Of a DNA stretch of 64,000 bases, positions 1-12,060 are shown in pieces. Made by a program: the position numbers and the translations under genes. This DNA comes from Parapristionchus giblindavisi (Eukaryota > Nematoda > Chromadorea > Rhabditida > Diplogasteridae): positions 1,039,001 to 1,103,000 of the forward strand of contig CALSFV010000212.1 in the NCBI GenBank assembly GCA_943737045.1, read 5' to 3'. The notes beneath the pieces were generated by a model, which worked only from the letters and a program-made list of their open reading frames with translations, was not told the DNA's origin and did not search any database. Every line of letters begins with the position of its first letter. Position 1 is the stretch's first letter.

Positions 1-2108
1 ATAACAAAATATTATAGCCGCTAAACAGGTGTTGAATGATCTTTATATTCATTCGTCTCGTCTAAATAGCCCAAGATTAATACTTGAGATACGGTACTTG
101 GATAGTTATGTTTAGCGCAGTATATATTTCATGATCTCGCTCAATCAATATTGTGTTCTAACTGAGGGTTCTCAACTATTTAGTAGAACTTGCATATCGG
201 ATTAAGAAAAACCCCCGAATCCGGTGAGATTTGTCATACGAAGTGTTGGTACTTGGCACGAGTACCTGATGACAATCACCAGAGGGGTTCGAGATCATTT
301 TCCCGTTCAACTCGATAGACTTAAGCGGTTTACCCAGAATTGATAAGGAATCATAATCACGAAGGCGTGATATTTCCATTCTGGAAAAAAAACTATGATG
401 GTAGATGTTCCATCTCAAATAGTTTTCGTATTACGCTATCGAATAAAAGAGGAATAACATCTGCCTATTGGACCCTCTGTTTTGAGAAAATGTGTCCTCC
501 TCTAGACTAGCGGCGTCAGGACGAAATGAGAAATATGGATATGGACTGCATTTCGTGGGCAAACTGATTTAGAGATCATTTACCGAATATTTCAAAAAAA
601 AATAGAAAATATTTCGGTCAATATATGATCTTTCTTCATGCATGCCTTCAATCTTCCGGGGTCTGAGATAACAGTTGTGGAAAAGATTGAGCTAATGACC
701 CAACAACATATTCCACTGAGTAGATAGTAATTGTCTACTCTTTGTAAGCCTCTTATGAGGAATGTATTAACATACGTGTAATTCGAACACTTCAATGTGC
801 TATCGCTAGCCTTAGGTTAAATATACCCCCCCCCCCTTTTCCTCTCTTGGACATTACCAACTAGGCCCTATTCGCGTAGGAGAAAATTTGTGGTAATCGT
901 ATAGGACGGGGTGTTTTAGTATAGCGATATTTCTGCGTGGACAATTTGGGCAAATATCTGTCCGGATCCTTTAAGCTTTCCTGGTTCAGCAATATTGCAA
1001 AACAATAGCTGATCAACCTAGCTATAGGACCAAACTTTCTCTGTAGATGTCTCGCGTACAATACAGAGAAGCGTTAATTATAGAAATATGCTTAACGCGA
1101 CCCAAAAGAGAGTCCCACTCAATATAGCAACTGATAGTAACTTTTTCGCTAAAAACCAATCGATTCAAGCCGAATACGATTAGTTTAGTCTAGCGGGAAA
1201 AAAAGAATTTCCAACCAATTGAATCAATATCGATTCAAGGAAATTAACAAAAAAAAAAAGAGGTGTGTAACAGTTTCAACTATGATTATACATAATTGAC
1301 TATTAGAACCACATCCTCGAAGATTTCATGCGAATTTTTACATTCTTGCATTTAGTATCTGCACAGTACTTCACGAGTGGACAAAAGGCCCATAGAATCG
1401 TGTGAAAGCGAAAATGAAAGAGTACATAAATGTCGGAGAGCGCAGTTCGATATAGACTTTGACATTTCTCCATTTCAATGTACGTTCTCTATTGTTAGGC
1501 AGATGCAGTAAGCTACCGATTTGAACATACATAAAATATTGTTCAGTCAATCAGAAAGCGAATTAGTATACCTATGTATGATACTAGGCGACTCATGATA
1601 TCAGTATAAACATGAGGAGTGCATCAACCAACGGGATAAATACGTCGTACCCTCTACATCCAAAGAGAGGAAGAGGTATTATGGATGGATCGATAAAAAA
1701 CTCTTAGTTTCTATCATATCGATTTTTCTCATAAAAAACTCCTTAATCACTAACATCATATTAAACGTTTCAATTTGAAACATTCACAGTCAGTGAACAG
1801 TTATTGAACACGTTATGGATCTGCCTCTTTGTAAAGACTGAACTATACGAAATCCAAAATACAGTGTTTTGAAATTTCAAAGCCCTTATTCGTGGTCTAA
1901 AGAGCATCTATAACCCTTCACTACGCATGAACAAGGCGTTGTGGGATGGGAGATAGCAAGTTACTTATTGTGCAACTAATTCTTTTGAAATGAACATCCA
2001 AGAAAGTCGGGAAACAAAATTGTCAGACATATTTTCAGTCTATTTTATAAATTTAGTTTCCTGTTTATCGTATTGCTAATTGAGCTTGGGATAGGGCCGT
2101 GAACTAAC
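1..2108. other. No supported gene
   Basis: AT-rich sequence with short open frames on both strands that carry no recognisable motif and no chain of splice sites in matching phase. A C homopolymer lies near 827-836. I see nothing else worth naming. Confidence 0.5.
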
Positions 2109-2168
2109 CTTCATGGAGAAGAAGGTGTAGTCGACGACATCTCGGAGTTCTGCACCAAGAATTGACTT
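2109..2168 (-). CDS. Possible internal exon of an unknown gene
   Basis: A 60-nt open block on the minus strand, preceded by CTGTAG and followed by GTTAGT. In phase 0 it reads a well-formed peptide with the core ELRDVVDYTFFSMK. The intron that would precede it cannot be placed: the nearest donor gives only a 30-nt intron. A second possible piece lies upstream at about 2580-2790, where TTTCAG abuts an ATG reading MVDKCRSRDD and a later acceptor opens the acidic peptide DVASVDPDDEDSSSTI. I could not join these into one gene, so this may be a remnant. I do not recognise the family. Confidence 0.2.
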
Positions 2169-2895
2169 CTACAGCACCATTTGTAAGCATACACTTACTT
2201 TGACCTGAATACATAGATGTTTCATTATGTAGTGCAATGATTAGGTAATGCCTACCTTACAAGACGTTCTTGACGAACAGATGGCGAGATTCTCTAGGTG
2301 ATCAAAGAGAGATGAACATCTCGCCATATTAGTGGGATGTATGATCTTTCCCTATAAATAGAGAGTATGACTGATGATATTATATATATATTAAAGTAAA
2401 GTACTGATATTACCATCAGACATTGCGGCTGGAGCTCGCCTCCATTTCCATTGGAGGTGGTCAGCACTGAAAAATCAGTGAGATTATATATCATGATTAT
2501 CATAATTTGATAAACATTTTATAATATGATCAGTCGAAGAAAGAACTAACCCGAATTGCTGAACCCATTCGGATTGCGACGATACAACTTCCTACTATAT
2601 AGTAGATGAAGAATCTTCATCGTCGGGGTCGACGGATGCGACGTCTTCTGAATTTATCAAATATGAAAAATTAGGATTTCTTAGGATCAACCTTATATGC
2701 GTTCATTCATCTTATGCGACGTAGCGCCCTGAATGGAAACGACGTCGATTGGTGGTCGTCTCTTGATCGACATTTGTCTACCATCTGAAATGGCTGGTTT
2801 GACAATATTTCGATGATATTGAAGCATAATTAATCACGAAACGGCGATATTGCGGGTATCTAGATTGGACATGAGATACTCTTTAAGCAATCAAG

Positions 2896-3115
2896 CACGA
2901 TAAAAACGTGATTACGATTAGACATTATCAGTTCTGCGGTATTTTGGGTCCTAGTCAGGACTGAAAATACGACAGTAGTCTATCGTGAACCTGCGGGTTC
3001 TCGAAGCACGATATAAACGTGATTACGAATAGACATTATCAGTTCTGCGGTATTTTGGGTCCTAGTTAGGACTGAAAATACGACAGTAGTCTATCGTTAA
3101 CCTGCGGGTTCTCGA
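2896..3115. repeat. Two-copy direct repeat, ~110 bp
   Basis: Two adjacent near-identical copies, about 2896-3004 and 3005-3115, each running from AGCACGATA to CTGCGGGTTCTCGA and differing at only a few positions. Confidence 0.8.
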
Positions 3116-3118
3116 GGT

Positions 3119-3235
3119 CTATGACCCGGATAACCGACAGAATCTGCGGGCGCACGGGACCGTAGTCCGGATTACCGACAGATAAGCACTTGCGGGCGCA
3201 CGAGACCATGGGGTCCGGATTACCGACAAGGCAAA
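3119..3235. repeat. Short tandem repeat, CCGGATTACCGACA unit
   Basis: Three degenerate copies of a unit holding CCGGAT(A/T)ACCGACA followed by TGCGGGCGCACG. It lies between the 110-bp repeat and the large palindrome. Confidence 0.6.
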
Positions 3236-4025
3236 ATAATACGTGTGAAAACAACGGAAACTTCCAAAAGGAAGAAGGGAACACAGCCGAACACACGAAG
3301 AACAGTGAAGGGAAGGGGGCTAGTGAGAGACTATCTCACTCGAGAGACGCGCGAGTTCGATCTACTGGATCGGACGTCGCGCTATTGATTGGAACACGTG
3401 ATACATGAATGTGTCACGTGAAGTGTGTTCACAGCCGACCAGGTCGACCAAAGCCTTTTGATTGATTGAGCAATGAAATATAATAAATGCATTATTTCAC
3501 TTCATAACTATCGTACTGTACTTCGACTGTAACAGTCCTGTAATGATCACACGCAATAATGTGATCGTTCTTTGATCATAGCAGAGTGAGAAAGTGTGCA
3601 TATGTAAGAGAGGGAAGACGATGTCTAGATAGAACGCGAGATAGTATGGGTTAGTGAGAGAGTACGGAGAAGGAAAGGAGATGATCGATATTATTTGCCA
3701 TTCATTGGCTCCTTCTATTCCCGCCAATATCATTGGAACAACCTGCCGCTTTGCCTTTCTTCGTATAACTTCTTTCAATTTACACTCTCTCCTTCTAGAT
3801 GTTTCTCCTTTTCTCTACCTCTTCTTCTACCTCTCCCTGACCTCACCATCTCTCTTCCTCTCCTTTGTTGTGATAGGACACTTGATTTGCAACTTAATAC
3901 CCCGTTCATTATTTCTTCAAATCTTTGTTCATTTGTATAAGTGATAATCCTTAGCCTATTATACTATAAATTGCTTATGTTAATCACGTTCTACGTGGTA
4001 TTATTCTTATTCTTTTCATTTTCAG

Positions 4026-4113
4026 ATTTCCGTCAACGTATCTTTTCGCTCTACTACACAGCTTCGGCCTATCTTCGATGTCGTCGGCGATCAATCAGCG
4101 ATGGCACTATAAG
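4026..4113 (+). CDS. Possible internal exon in left palindrome arm
   Basis: An 88-nt block with strong signals on both sides: CATTTTCAG before and GTATGT after. Two of its three frames stay open to the donor; one ends SSMSSAINQRWHYK. Its mirror copy at 8122-8209 on the minus strand keeps both splice signals. I could not link it to other exons and do not know the product. The splice sites are the main support. Confidence 0.35.
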
Positions 4114-4362
4114 GTATGTACCACGAATGGTTGAAAAGCTACGAAAAGAAAAAATGCAGCGAATGCTATTGTCATTTTCGTGACCTAATTTCTTTTCTTT
4201 TCGTTTTGTTCCTGTCTTTTCTTTTTTCTTTCAATCTCTCCTTTTCATCGTTCAAAACTAATCTATGTATGAATCGTCTGTCTTTCGTTTATCATCAGTC
4301 ATTCTTCCTTTCCATCTCTTCCTCTCTATCTCTCTTACATCCATGATCATACCAATCGATCA

Positions 4363-4581
4363 CTAAGGAAGAGAGTAGACCATCAATCGATAATGTTTAT
4401 GAGAGAGATGGAAGGAAGGGAAGTGATCTTCCTCTCGATGCATATCATCCTTTCGTGCGTCTATATCTTGATTTATTGTACCTTTCTGTTTATGTTGCAT
4501 TTCTCTCTCTTCTAACCACCTCTCAACTTTATTCATATTCGTCTGCTCCTTATTCAATAATAATTCGGAGGTCGTATCCAT
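4363..4581 (-). CDS. Small ORF, 72 codons, left arm, divergent
   Basis: ATG-initiated frame, hydrophilic and rich in Glu, Lys and Gln in its first 50 residues (NKVERWLEEREMQHKQK), which suggests a helical segment. It shares the CATG start with the plus-strand ORF at 4580. The copy at 7652-7870 on the plus strand encodes the same protein. A GTACAAT donor-like site after QHKQK could make it a first exon. Function unknown. Confidence 0.3.
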   Translation of the reverse strand: MDTTSELLLNKEQTNMNKVERWLEEREMQHKQKGTINQDIDARKDDMHREEDHFPSFHLSHKHYRLMVYSLP

Positions 4582-4801
4582 GAATCGTTACAAACAATTT
4601 GTCGATAAACGTGACGTCACGAGCGTAGACGTAGGCATCATGTCAACTTGTACGCCTTACGCCATGGATACGGTCTCAGACGATGTGCGCAATGTGTCCT
4701 TCCTATCCTTAATTGTATTTACTACACTCTTTCCACGACTGTCCTTTGGCCCACGAGACAGTATGGCCAGTCTGGAGAGTGGTCTCAATTTGTTTACATA
4801 A
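4580..4801 (+). CDS. Small ORF, 73 codons, left arm
   Basis: An ATG-initiated frame with balanced, protein-like composition (starts MNRYKQFVDKRDVTSVDVGI, ends NLFT) and one moderately hydrophobic stretch around residues 40-52. It starts inside a CATG that is also the start of the divergent frame at 4363-4581, so the two ORFs share their start codons back to back. Its mirror copy at 7432-7653 differs by at least two amino-acid changes and stays open. No family recognised. It may be an exon of a longer gene or chance. Confidence 0.3.
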   Translation: MNRYKQFVDKRDVTSVDVGIMSTCTPYAMDTVSDDVRNVSFLSLIVFTTLFPRLSFGPRDSMASLESGLNLFT

Positions 4802-5793
4802 TCATATAAATCATGTCAAATCCATTTCAGAATCAGCAGTCTAGCCCATGAGATGTCTTCAATTAACGTTCTCTGCTCATCGACTAAGATGACATCTCGC
4901 GTCACTGCCTAGATGACATCACATGGTGGACTTTGGATTGTGAAGCTTCTTTGAAGGTACGAGCCGTCCTTGGATTTTTTTCCATGTTATATTGTGTTCT
5001 AGTCTCGAAAAGACGAAAATTTTGTGGAGATCTTTTTTGATTACTTTTGAACAGAACCTCTGTACTTCACTATACTTCACCTTTTTCATTGTCTCTACCT
5101 TTTCATTTGCCTTTGCCTTTGCTTTGGCCAACGTAATCTTCAGTGCTCACTGATCTTTCTCGTTGACTGAAACCGAAGGTCTATACAAAGTGATCGTTCA
5201 CAAAGCTCAAGTCGTTGAATCTCGTAATTTGCTGTTTTGCAGGGTAATCGTCACTGTCGACAAACGTCTTGGAACGCCGTTGGGACGCCGTCAAACTCCG
5301 ACGTCTGTCGGCGTTTTCCAGCTCTGGCGTGAACTCGTTTTCCGAAAAATAAAGAATTTGGGGGTGTTAATGTTTGAAATCAGTGTCTAAGCCCGCGAAG
5401 TTAAATGGGCGGGGTCAGCATCGCTATATAAATAAGGCTCGCAAAAATGGGCGGAGTCATGCATCGCTTTATAAGTACGGGAACGAATGAGTATATGTTT
5501 TTCGTTTGATATGTCTTTTTATGTCTTTTTTGAACTGTCGTATTCAATGATACATTAAATTAATCCGATCGGGTCTACAGGGAAGAAGTTGTTACTCTAT
5601 TGCTGAAGTTTGATTTTTGATCTTTGTCCACAATTTTCCAAACAATCGGCGAAGTTAACGGCTTTCGAGAATTTTTTTAAAATTGTTGAATTTCGCTTGT
5701 TATTTTCTGTTAAAAGAGTATAATTCTAACGTTTAATAACTTGAAATGTGACTATAGTAATGATTCTAAGATAGGAAGTGGTTCCGTCTCATT

Positions 5794-6437
5794 GTTAGAT
5801 CAGTGATAGAGTGGCCAGATGATCAGACTAGATCGATGGGCAGAGACGCAGAGTCATCGCGCGCGCACTCAACTCGATTCAGCAACACTATTGAGACGGG
5901 TCGCGTTTGGGATAACTTCACTGAAAAAAATTAAAATTTTAAAAATGTTAATTTTGATAAAATAAAGACTCTAAATGACTCTAATAATTTTATTGGCACA
6001 GATTTCGTATAGAAAAGTCGAAATTTCTGCTAAAGAAAAAAAACTGATAATTATATTAACCTGCTAAATGCCTTCAATAAATCACTTAACGACGGCAACG
6101 CCAGCAATGGTTGGAATATCAGAATAATAATATTAAATAATAATAAAATTATGCGTTAGATTGAGGATTAGATAGGATAGTACATGTGGTATAATATAAA
6201 ATGATACTTATCTTTCGCCTTATTTAAAAAAAAAACAACAAGTGAGAGAACTAGGACGATAAAGTGAGTAAAACTTGAATACCTTAAAAATAATATAAAG
6301 AATACAAGTGGATGCATAATATAATACTACCGTATCCCTTATGCCACCTTTTCTTCAATGCATCTTACAAGTTGAGTTAATGGTCTGAAAATAATTCGCA
6401 TTGCAAAATTAAGCATAATATTAATCATATTACGTAT
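5794..6437. other. Palindrome spacer
   Basis: Unique AT-rich sequence between the two arms. No open frame of note, no motif seen. Confidence 0.6.
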
Positions 6438-7431
6438 AATGAGACGGAACCACTTCCTATCTTAGAATCATTACTATAGTCACATTTCAAGTTATTAAAC
6501 GTTAGATTTATACTCTTTTAACAGAAAATAACAAGCGAAATTCAACAATTTTAAAAAAAATTCTCGAAAGCCGTTAACTTCGCCGATTGTTTGGAAAATT
6601 GTGGACAAAGATCAAAGATCAAACTTCAGCAATAGAGTAACAACTTCTTCCCTGTAGACCCGATCGGATTAATTTAATGTTTCATTGAATACGACAGTTC
6701 AAAAAAGACATAAAAAGACATATCAAACGAAAAACATATACTCATTCGTTCCCGTACTTATAAAGCGATGCATGACTCCGCCCATTTTTTGCGAACCTTA
6801 TTTATATAGCGATGCTGACCCCGCCCATTTAACTTCGCGGGCTTAGACACCGATTTCAAACATTAACACCCCCAAATTCTTTATTTTTCGGAAAACGAGT
6901 TCACGCCAGAGCTGGAATACGCCGACAGACGTCGGAGCTTGACGGCGTCTCAACGGCGTTCCAAGACGTTTGTCGACAGTGACGATTACCCTGCAAAACA
7001 GCAAATTACGAGATTCAACGACTTGAGCTTTGTGAACGATCACTTTGTATAGACCTTCGGTTTCAGTCAACGAGAAAGATCAGTGAGCACTGAAGATTAC
7101 GTTGGCCAAAGCAAAGGCAAAGGCAAAAGCAAAGGTAGAGACAATGAAAAAGGTGAAGTATAGTGAAGTACAGAGGTTCTGTTCAAAAGTAATCAAAAAA
7201 GATCTCCACAAAATTTTCGTCTTTTCGAGACTAGAACACAATATAACATGGAAAAAAATCCAAGGACGGCTCGTACCTTCAAAGAAGCTTCACAATCCAA
7301 AGTCCACCATGTGATGTCATCTAGGCAGTGACGCGAGATGTCATCTTAGTCGATGAGCAGAGAACGTTAATTGAAGACATCTCATGGGCTAGACTGCTGA
7401 TTCTGAAATGGATTTGACATGATTTATGTGA

Positions 7432-7653
7432 TTATGTAAACAAATTGAGACCACTCTCCAGACTGGCCACACTGTCTCGTGGGCCAAAGGACAGTCGTGG
7501 ACAGAGTGTAGTAAATACAATTAAGGATAGGAAGGACACATTGCGCACATCGTCTGAGACCGTATCCATGGCGTAAGGCGTACAAGTTGACATGATGCCT
7601 ACGTCTACGCTCGTGACGTCACGTTTATCGACAAATTGTTTGTAACGATTCAT
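7432..7653 (-). CDS. Small ORF, mirror copy of 4580-4801
   Basis: The same 73-codon frame in the right arm. Relative to the left copy it has Phe to Cys and Met to Val changes, and the frame is preserved. See the palindrome entry. Confidence 0.3.
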   Translation of the reverse strand: MNRYKQFVDKRDVTSVDVGIMSTCTPYAMDTVSDDVRNVSFLSLIVFTTLCPRLSFGPRDSVASLESGLNLFT

Positions 7654-7870
7654 GGATACGACCTCCGAATTATTATTGAATAAGGAGCAGACGAATATGA
7701 ATAAAGTTGAGAGGTGGTTAGAAGAGAGAGAAATGCAACATAAACAGAAAGGTACAATAAATCAAGATATAGACGCACGAAAGGATGATATGCATCGAGA
7801 GGAAGATCACTTCCCTTCCTTCCATCTCTCTCATAAACATTATCGATTGATGGTCTACTCTCTACCTTAG
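7652..7870 (+). CDS. Small ORF, mirror copy of 4363-4581
   Basis: The same 72-codon Glu/Lys/Gln-rich frame in the right arm, sharing its CATG start with the divergent ORF at 7432-7653. The protein is unchanged from the left copy. Confidence 0.3.
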   Translation: MDTTSELLLNKEQTNMNKVERWLEEREMQHKQKGTINQDIDARKDDMHREEDHFPSFHLSHKHYRLMVYSLP

Positions 7871-8121
7871 TGATCGATTGGTATGATCATGGATGTAAGA
7901 GAGATAGAGAGGAAGAGATGGAAAGGAAGAATGACTGATGATAAACGAAAGACAGACGATTCATACATAGATTAGTTTTGAACGATGAAAAGGAGAGATT
8001 GAAAGAAAAAAGAAAAGACAGGAACAAAACGAAAAGAAAAGAAATTAGGTCACGAAAATGACAATAGCATTCGCTGCATTTCTTTTCTTTTCGTAGCTTT
8101 TCAACCATTCGTGGTACATAC

Positions 8122-8209
8122 CTTATAGTGCCATCGCTGATTGATCGCCGACGACATCGAAGATAGGCCGAAGCTGTGTAGTAGAGCGAAAGGATACGTT
8201 GACGGAAAT
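8122..8209 (-). CDS. Possible internal exon in right palindrome arm
   Basis: Mirror copy of the 4026-4113 block, same 88-nt length, with the acceptor and donor intact on the minus strand. It is included because both copies of the palindrome keep the same putative exon; function unknown. Confidence 0.35.
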
Positions 8210-8789
8210 CTGAAAATGAAAAGAATAAGAATAATACCACGTAGAACGTGATTAACATAAGCAATTTATAGTATAATAGGCTAAGGATTATCACTTATAC
8301 AAATGAACAAAGATTTGAAGAAATAATGAACGGGGTATTAAGTTGCAAATCAAGTGTCCTATCACAACAAAGGAGAGGAAGAGAGATGGTGAGGTCAGGG
8401 AGAGGTAGAAGAAGAGGTAGAGAAAAGGAGAAACATCTAGAAGGAGAGAGTGTAAATTGAAAGAAGTTATACGAAGAAAGGCAAAGCGGCAGGTTGTTCC
8501 AATGATATTGGCGGGTATAGAAGGAGCCAATGAATGGCAAATAATATCGATCATCTCCTTTCCTTCTCCGTACTCTCTCACTAACCCATACTATCTCGCG
8601 TTCTATCTAGACATCGTCTTCCCTCTCTTACATATGCACACTTTCTCACTCTGCTATGATCAAAGAACGATCACATTATTGCGTGTAATCATTACAGGAC
8701 TGTTACAGTCGAAGTACAGTACGATAGTTATGAAGTGAAATAATGCATTTATCATATTATGACTGAATTCACCAGTTTACATGACAGTA

Positions 8790-8965
8790 ATTTACTTTTG
8801 TAAGTTAACAAGGTACATTAAGATGGAACTGAAACAGGTGAGAAATAGACAACTATTCTTTTTCTTGGCAACGTGCCAAAATTAAGCTTTATAGTCATAT
8901 TCGAAACAATTCTCCACAAACAGAAAAAAGTGTACTCCACAGTACACAAGACCTGATAATTGTTA
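8790..8965. repeat. Direct repeat, copy 1
   Basis: Begins TTACTTTTGTAAGT and runs through CATATTCGAAACAATTCT to ACACAAGACCTG. The second copy is at about 9547-9735 in the same orientation with roughly 10-15% differences. Copy 1 starts just outside the right palindrome arm. Confidence 0.7.
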
Positions 8966-9160
8966 CATTGAACAGGGATCTTTGATCTTTTGAAAATCTC
9001 TAATCTTCGCATATTGTTATTTGACCTCCTTCATTTGATCTTTGATCTATATAATTTGATCCTTGATCTCTGATCTTCTTGAACGTTATGGATAAAATGA
9101 AGAAAGATCAGATTTATGATCGAAGATGAAACTACAAAGATTAGATCAAAGATCATTTCC
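8966..9160. repeat. Cluster of GATCTTT/GATCAAA repeats
   Basis: Many degenerate copies of TTTGATCTTTGATC and its reverse complement. Elsewhere in the window this motif lies next to splice sites, so a hidden or decayed exon nearby is possible. None was identified. Confidence 0.6.
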
Positions 9161-9546
9161 TGTTGTGTGATTGTATTAGGCAGCCTGAATCTGAAATTTG
9201 GTTAAATTTGGACAATTTTTCATTTTGAATTATTTTAGGACAAGTAAGTCCCCGTTCCCCCCCCCCTCCTCATTCCATTCTCTCTCCTCTTCTTCTTCTT
9301 CTTTTCTTTCGCCTGTAGAGAGAACGGAATGGACTCTCTCTCTCTCCGTGCTCTCTCACTTTTGCACACTCTCTCGTAGTGTCCACTCCATAGAACCTAT
9401 CGGTCTTAACTTAGCCCTTAAAAGACCTTATTCGATAAGATTCCTAAGCTCATAATGGATGGACAGAGCAAGGGGAATAATGTGATCCAGTCTGACTGCA
9501 TGCATGTATCATGTATCACTCCCAAGGGAGCATATGTAGTTACTTA

Positions 9547-9735
9547 AGAACATTTACTTTTGTAAGTAAACAAGTTACATTAAGATGGAATTGCATCAGG
9601 TGTGAAATAGGCAACGAGTCTTTTCCTTGGCAACATGTCAAAATTAAGCTTTACGGTCATATTCGAAACAATTCTTCGCAAACAGAAAAAAGTGTTCTCC
9701 ACAGTACACAAGACCTGTTAATTGTTACTTTTAAC
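9547..9735. repeat. Direct repeat, copy 2
   Basis: Second copy of the element at 8790-8965. The ACACAAGACGA variant near 9889 may be a further degenerate fragment. Confidence 0.7.
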
Positions 9736-10508
9736 ATTTTTTTGCGAATAGAGTGGAGATACCAACACTCTTCCAATTTGTCATCAGATTCGTTATCAAA
9801 ACCTTAAAATTTAAAATTTCCATGAGGATTATATATCATTTTAAAGATCTCGTTATGCTGATTTCAATGATACATCATTACTCCACAACACACAAGACGA
9901 AAAAATGTACAGTACCCATCGTTTTTGGAGCAGTGTGATTTGAATTTTAATTGTTTTTTCCCATCAATAAAAATTTTGTTTCAGTTTCTTTAGTCATTAA
10001 AACAACTTTTCATAACGGAAACTCATGATTAAGACTTTGAAAATCGAAAAATATTCAGTACCCAAAGAAATAAATGATGAGCGCAAATGAGCGTCGCAGC
10101 GCGCCGCAGTGGCATTCGGGGAAAAAAGGAGATCGGGCTGTACTGTATATACCATAGGCGAATGAGAGAACGAGAGAAGTGAATCGTCTTTCTCGATTGA
10201 CGGTTGCCCGATCCAATGGGATATAGGGAAATACGAATGAGTTCGATAGATGTCATTCGTTCGTTTCATCATTCGTGAACATTAATCAAATCTGTAGAAT
10301 ATCACTAAATTTAAATATAATTTTCTCAAAACATTTTCTGAAAACGGATTTAACAAATATAAAATGAATCTTTGTTTACAAAACAAATAGTTGAACAAAG
10401 GTCGAAAACATGCCAATTACGATGTAAACACAAAAGTATTTCCAAGTAGTTTATAATGTAATCGATAGGGTACATGATACGAATCAAAATTGATTTCAAG
10501 TACATATA
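9736..10508. other. Intergenic, nothing supported
   Basis: Short frames on both strands without motifs or matching splice phases. The stretch 10315-10400 resembles 12100-12190 and belongs to the 3' flank of the tandem gene duplication. Confidence 0.5.
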
Positions 10509-11230
10509 TTATCCGGCTGGTGTAGGCTGAGATAGTCTCAGCATGATCTCTTGTTGGCGACGCTGAAAGGATGAAAATAGTTGATCTTTGATCTTTGTTC
10601 TTTAGAACTTACCTGTTCCAGTAATTGTTCCACTTGTCTCTTGTACAATAGAAAGACGATCTCGAATATGATTTTGTGTGACAAGGTGATGCATACGCCT
10701 ATGTAATCTTAAAACATCATTTCATCTTCAATTTCAAGTTTCGGTGCATATTTACAATATAATCGAGTAAATAAAGCGGACAGATATACAATTAAGCGTA
10801 TCAATTTCGCAACAATAGAGGAGCAAAATAGTTATATAATATATATATATATATATATGTCCTTTTGGGGTCACATAATAAATAGTGATTGATATTAAAA
10901 GATTAATGAATCGAATATAAATTATATCATACCTATATATGACAAGGAATCCTCGAAGTAACTAAGAGTTATAGAATAAAGTGTCCATGCGAGTAATAGA
11001 TTCACTGCAATTGTTGTTTTCGAGCTTCAGTCTATGAGAAAGATGAGAGTCCAGAATAATCCAGAACAACTTACTGAAAAATCTACAGACTATCTCGAGC
11101 TTCTTCAGTAGATCGAGAACTTTCGGGGTGGAAAGCATATTCGTTGAAAGGCTTTTGTTTTTGAAGATCGAAAAGCAACCGATTGCCAAAAAACGAGTTG
11201 ATGAGAATAAAATGATTTCATGAATGAAAA
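10509..11230 (-). CDS. Nematode orphan membrane protein, paralog A (5' end unresolved)
   Basis: Four exons read in phase on the minus strand: 11075-11230, 10933-11004, 10613-10707 and 10509-10562 (TAA). The peptide has two clear hydrophobic segments, around LLLAWTLYSITLSYF and IIFEIVFLLY, and a charged cytoplasmic-type tail ending LRLSQPTPAG. Exon phases and lengths match paralog B directly downstream on the coordinate axis: exons 2, 4 and 5 of B align with it residue by residue (EIILFSSTRFL versus EVISFLSNRSL). The first exon expected from B, with its N-terminal membrane segment, was not found upstream. An in-frame TGA lies just before the acceptor at 11231, so the gene is either truncated or has a different start; a signal-like MFCQVRLLLLVLQ begins at 11335. 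I do not recognise a named family. GATCAAA repeats sit after the donor of the last intron. Confidence 0.65.
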
Positions 11231-11865
11231 CTGATCACAGTAACGGTATTCTCATCTGAAAAGATTCCATTGAATTCAAAATTTGCATTTTATCAAAAGT
11301 TTGCAGAACCAAAAGAAGCAATCGTACTTGACAAAACATATCGTTGAGCTCGGTAAAAGATAGTGTGATAAAAAGTGATATTTCTTTGCTATTCTTGAAA
11401 AAAAATCAGCATAATTTTCGTATGCCCGCGTGGGAGATAGAACACGTAAACTTCGAAATACTAATGCAGTGTTACATTTGAGCGAAGAACGTACGCTATC
11501 ATTTGATATCGTGTTACATTCGGGAACGTTTCTGTCAACTTGAATTTTGTAGGGCATACATATGTCCGTCGCGCAAATGTAACACCGCATAGCATCTTAT
11601 TGTTAGCTACTAGATGCTCAAGGGTGGAAAAGTGTATCTTATTCAGATTTTTTCGCTCGTTCGGGGGTATTGTCCGTATAAAATGTACTTGCATAATTGC
11701 ATTGTTTCTGCTGCTAAACAGAGGAAGAACTATCGATTATCTCCCCACTCTTTCCTCCTTTCCTTCCTCGCTCTCTCTGATCTACCTACTCTCTCACCGG
11801 TGCTCTCTCTCTAAACATAGTAATTCATTGTGGCAGTGGTTGGCTACTCTCCTACCAAATAAACA

Positions 11866-12060
11866 AGTGTATTTTATACGGTCAATATATGACACGATAG
11901 GTATCATTGCCATTTTTGCATTTCACAAGATATTTTTATCATATTAGAGTAAAAGCTACTTTTGTACTTCGGTCGTTGTGGTCACTGTAGCAAATTGCGA
12001 ATCGGCATTAGCTGGAGTGTGACACATTCAGAATTTTCCCCTCTTTTTTGACTTATCATA
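11866..12060 (-). repeat. Single stray copy of the 331-bp satellite
   Basis: On the minus strand this matches the monomer of the 56-59 kb array: GAAGTACAAAAGTAGCTTTT, then ATATGATAAAAAT, then GGCAATGATACCTATCGTGT. It is diverged and lies between the two tandem membrane-protein genes. Confidence 0.8.

Larger units (their letters stand above)
3475..8763. repeat. Giant palindrome (inverted duplication), ~5.3 kb
   Basis: The left arm (about 3475-5793) and right arm (about 6438-8763) are reverse complements over roughly 2.3 kb, with a 644-bp non-palindromic spacer at 5794-6437. The arms begin and end at ATAAATGCATTATTTCAC on the outside and GGTTCCGTCTCATT on the inside. They are near-identical but differ by scattered substitutions and small indels, for example TTT/TGT and ATG/GTG in the matching frames at 4580-4801 and 7432-7653, and six versus four A near 4150/8080. 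That argues against one read folded on itself, although a misassembly cannot be excluded. No transposase is visible, and no clear target-site duplication was found. It could be a fold-back transposon with very long inverted repeats or a segmental inverted duplication. Confidence 0.9.

Noticed and set aside
3475..8763. Polinton/Maverick or virus-derived element
   Set aside because: Arms are long and inverted, but no integrase, polymerase, protease or capsid-like frame is present.
11276..11694. Two long overlapping minus-strand frames upstream of paralog A
   Set aside because: Neither aligns with the first exon of paralog B or carries its membrane segment. One starts at a non-ATG codon.
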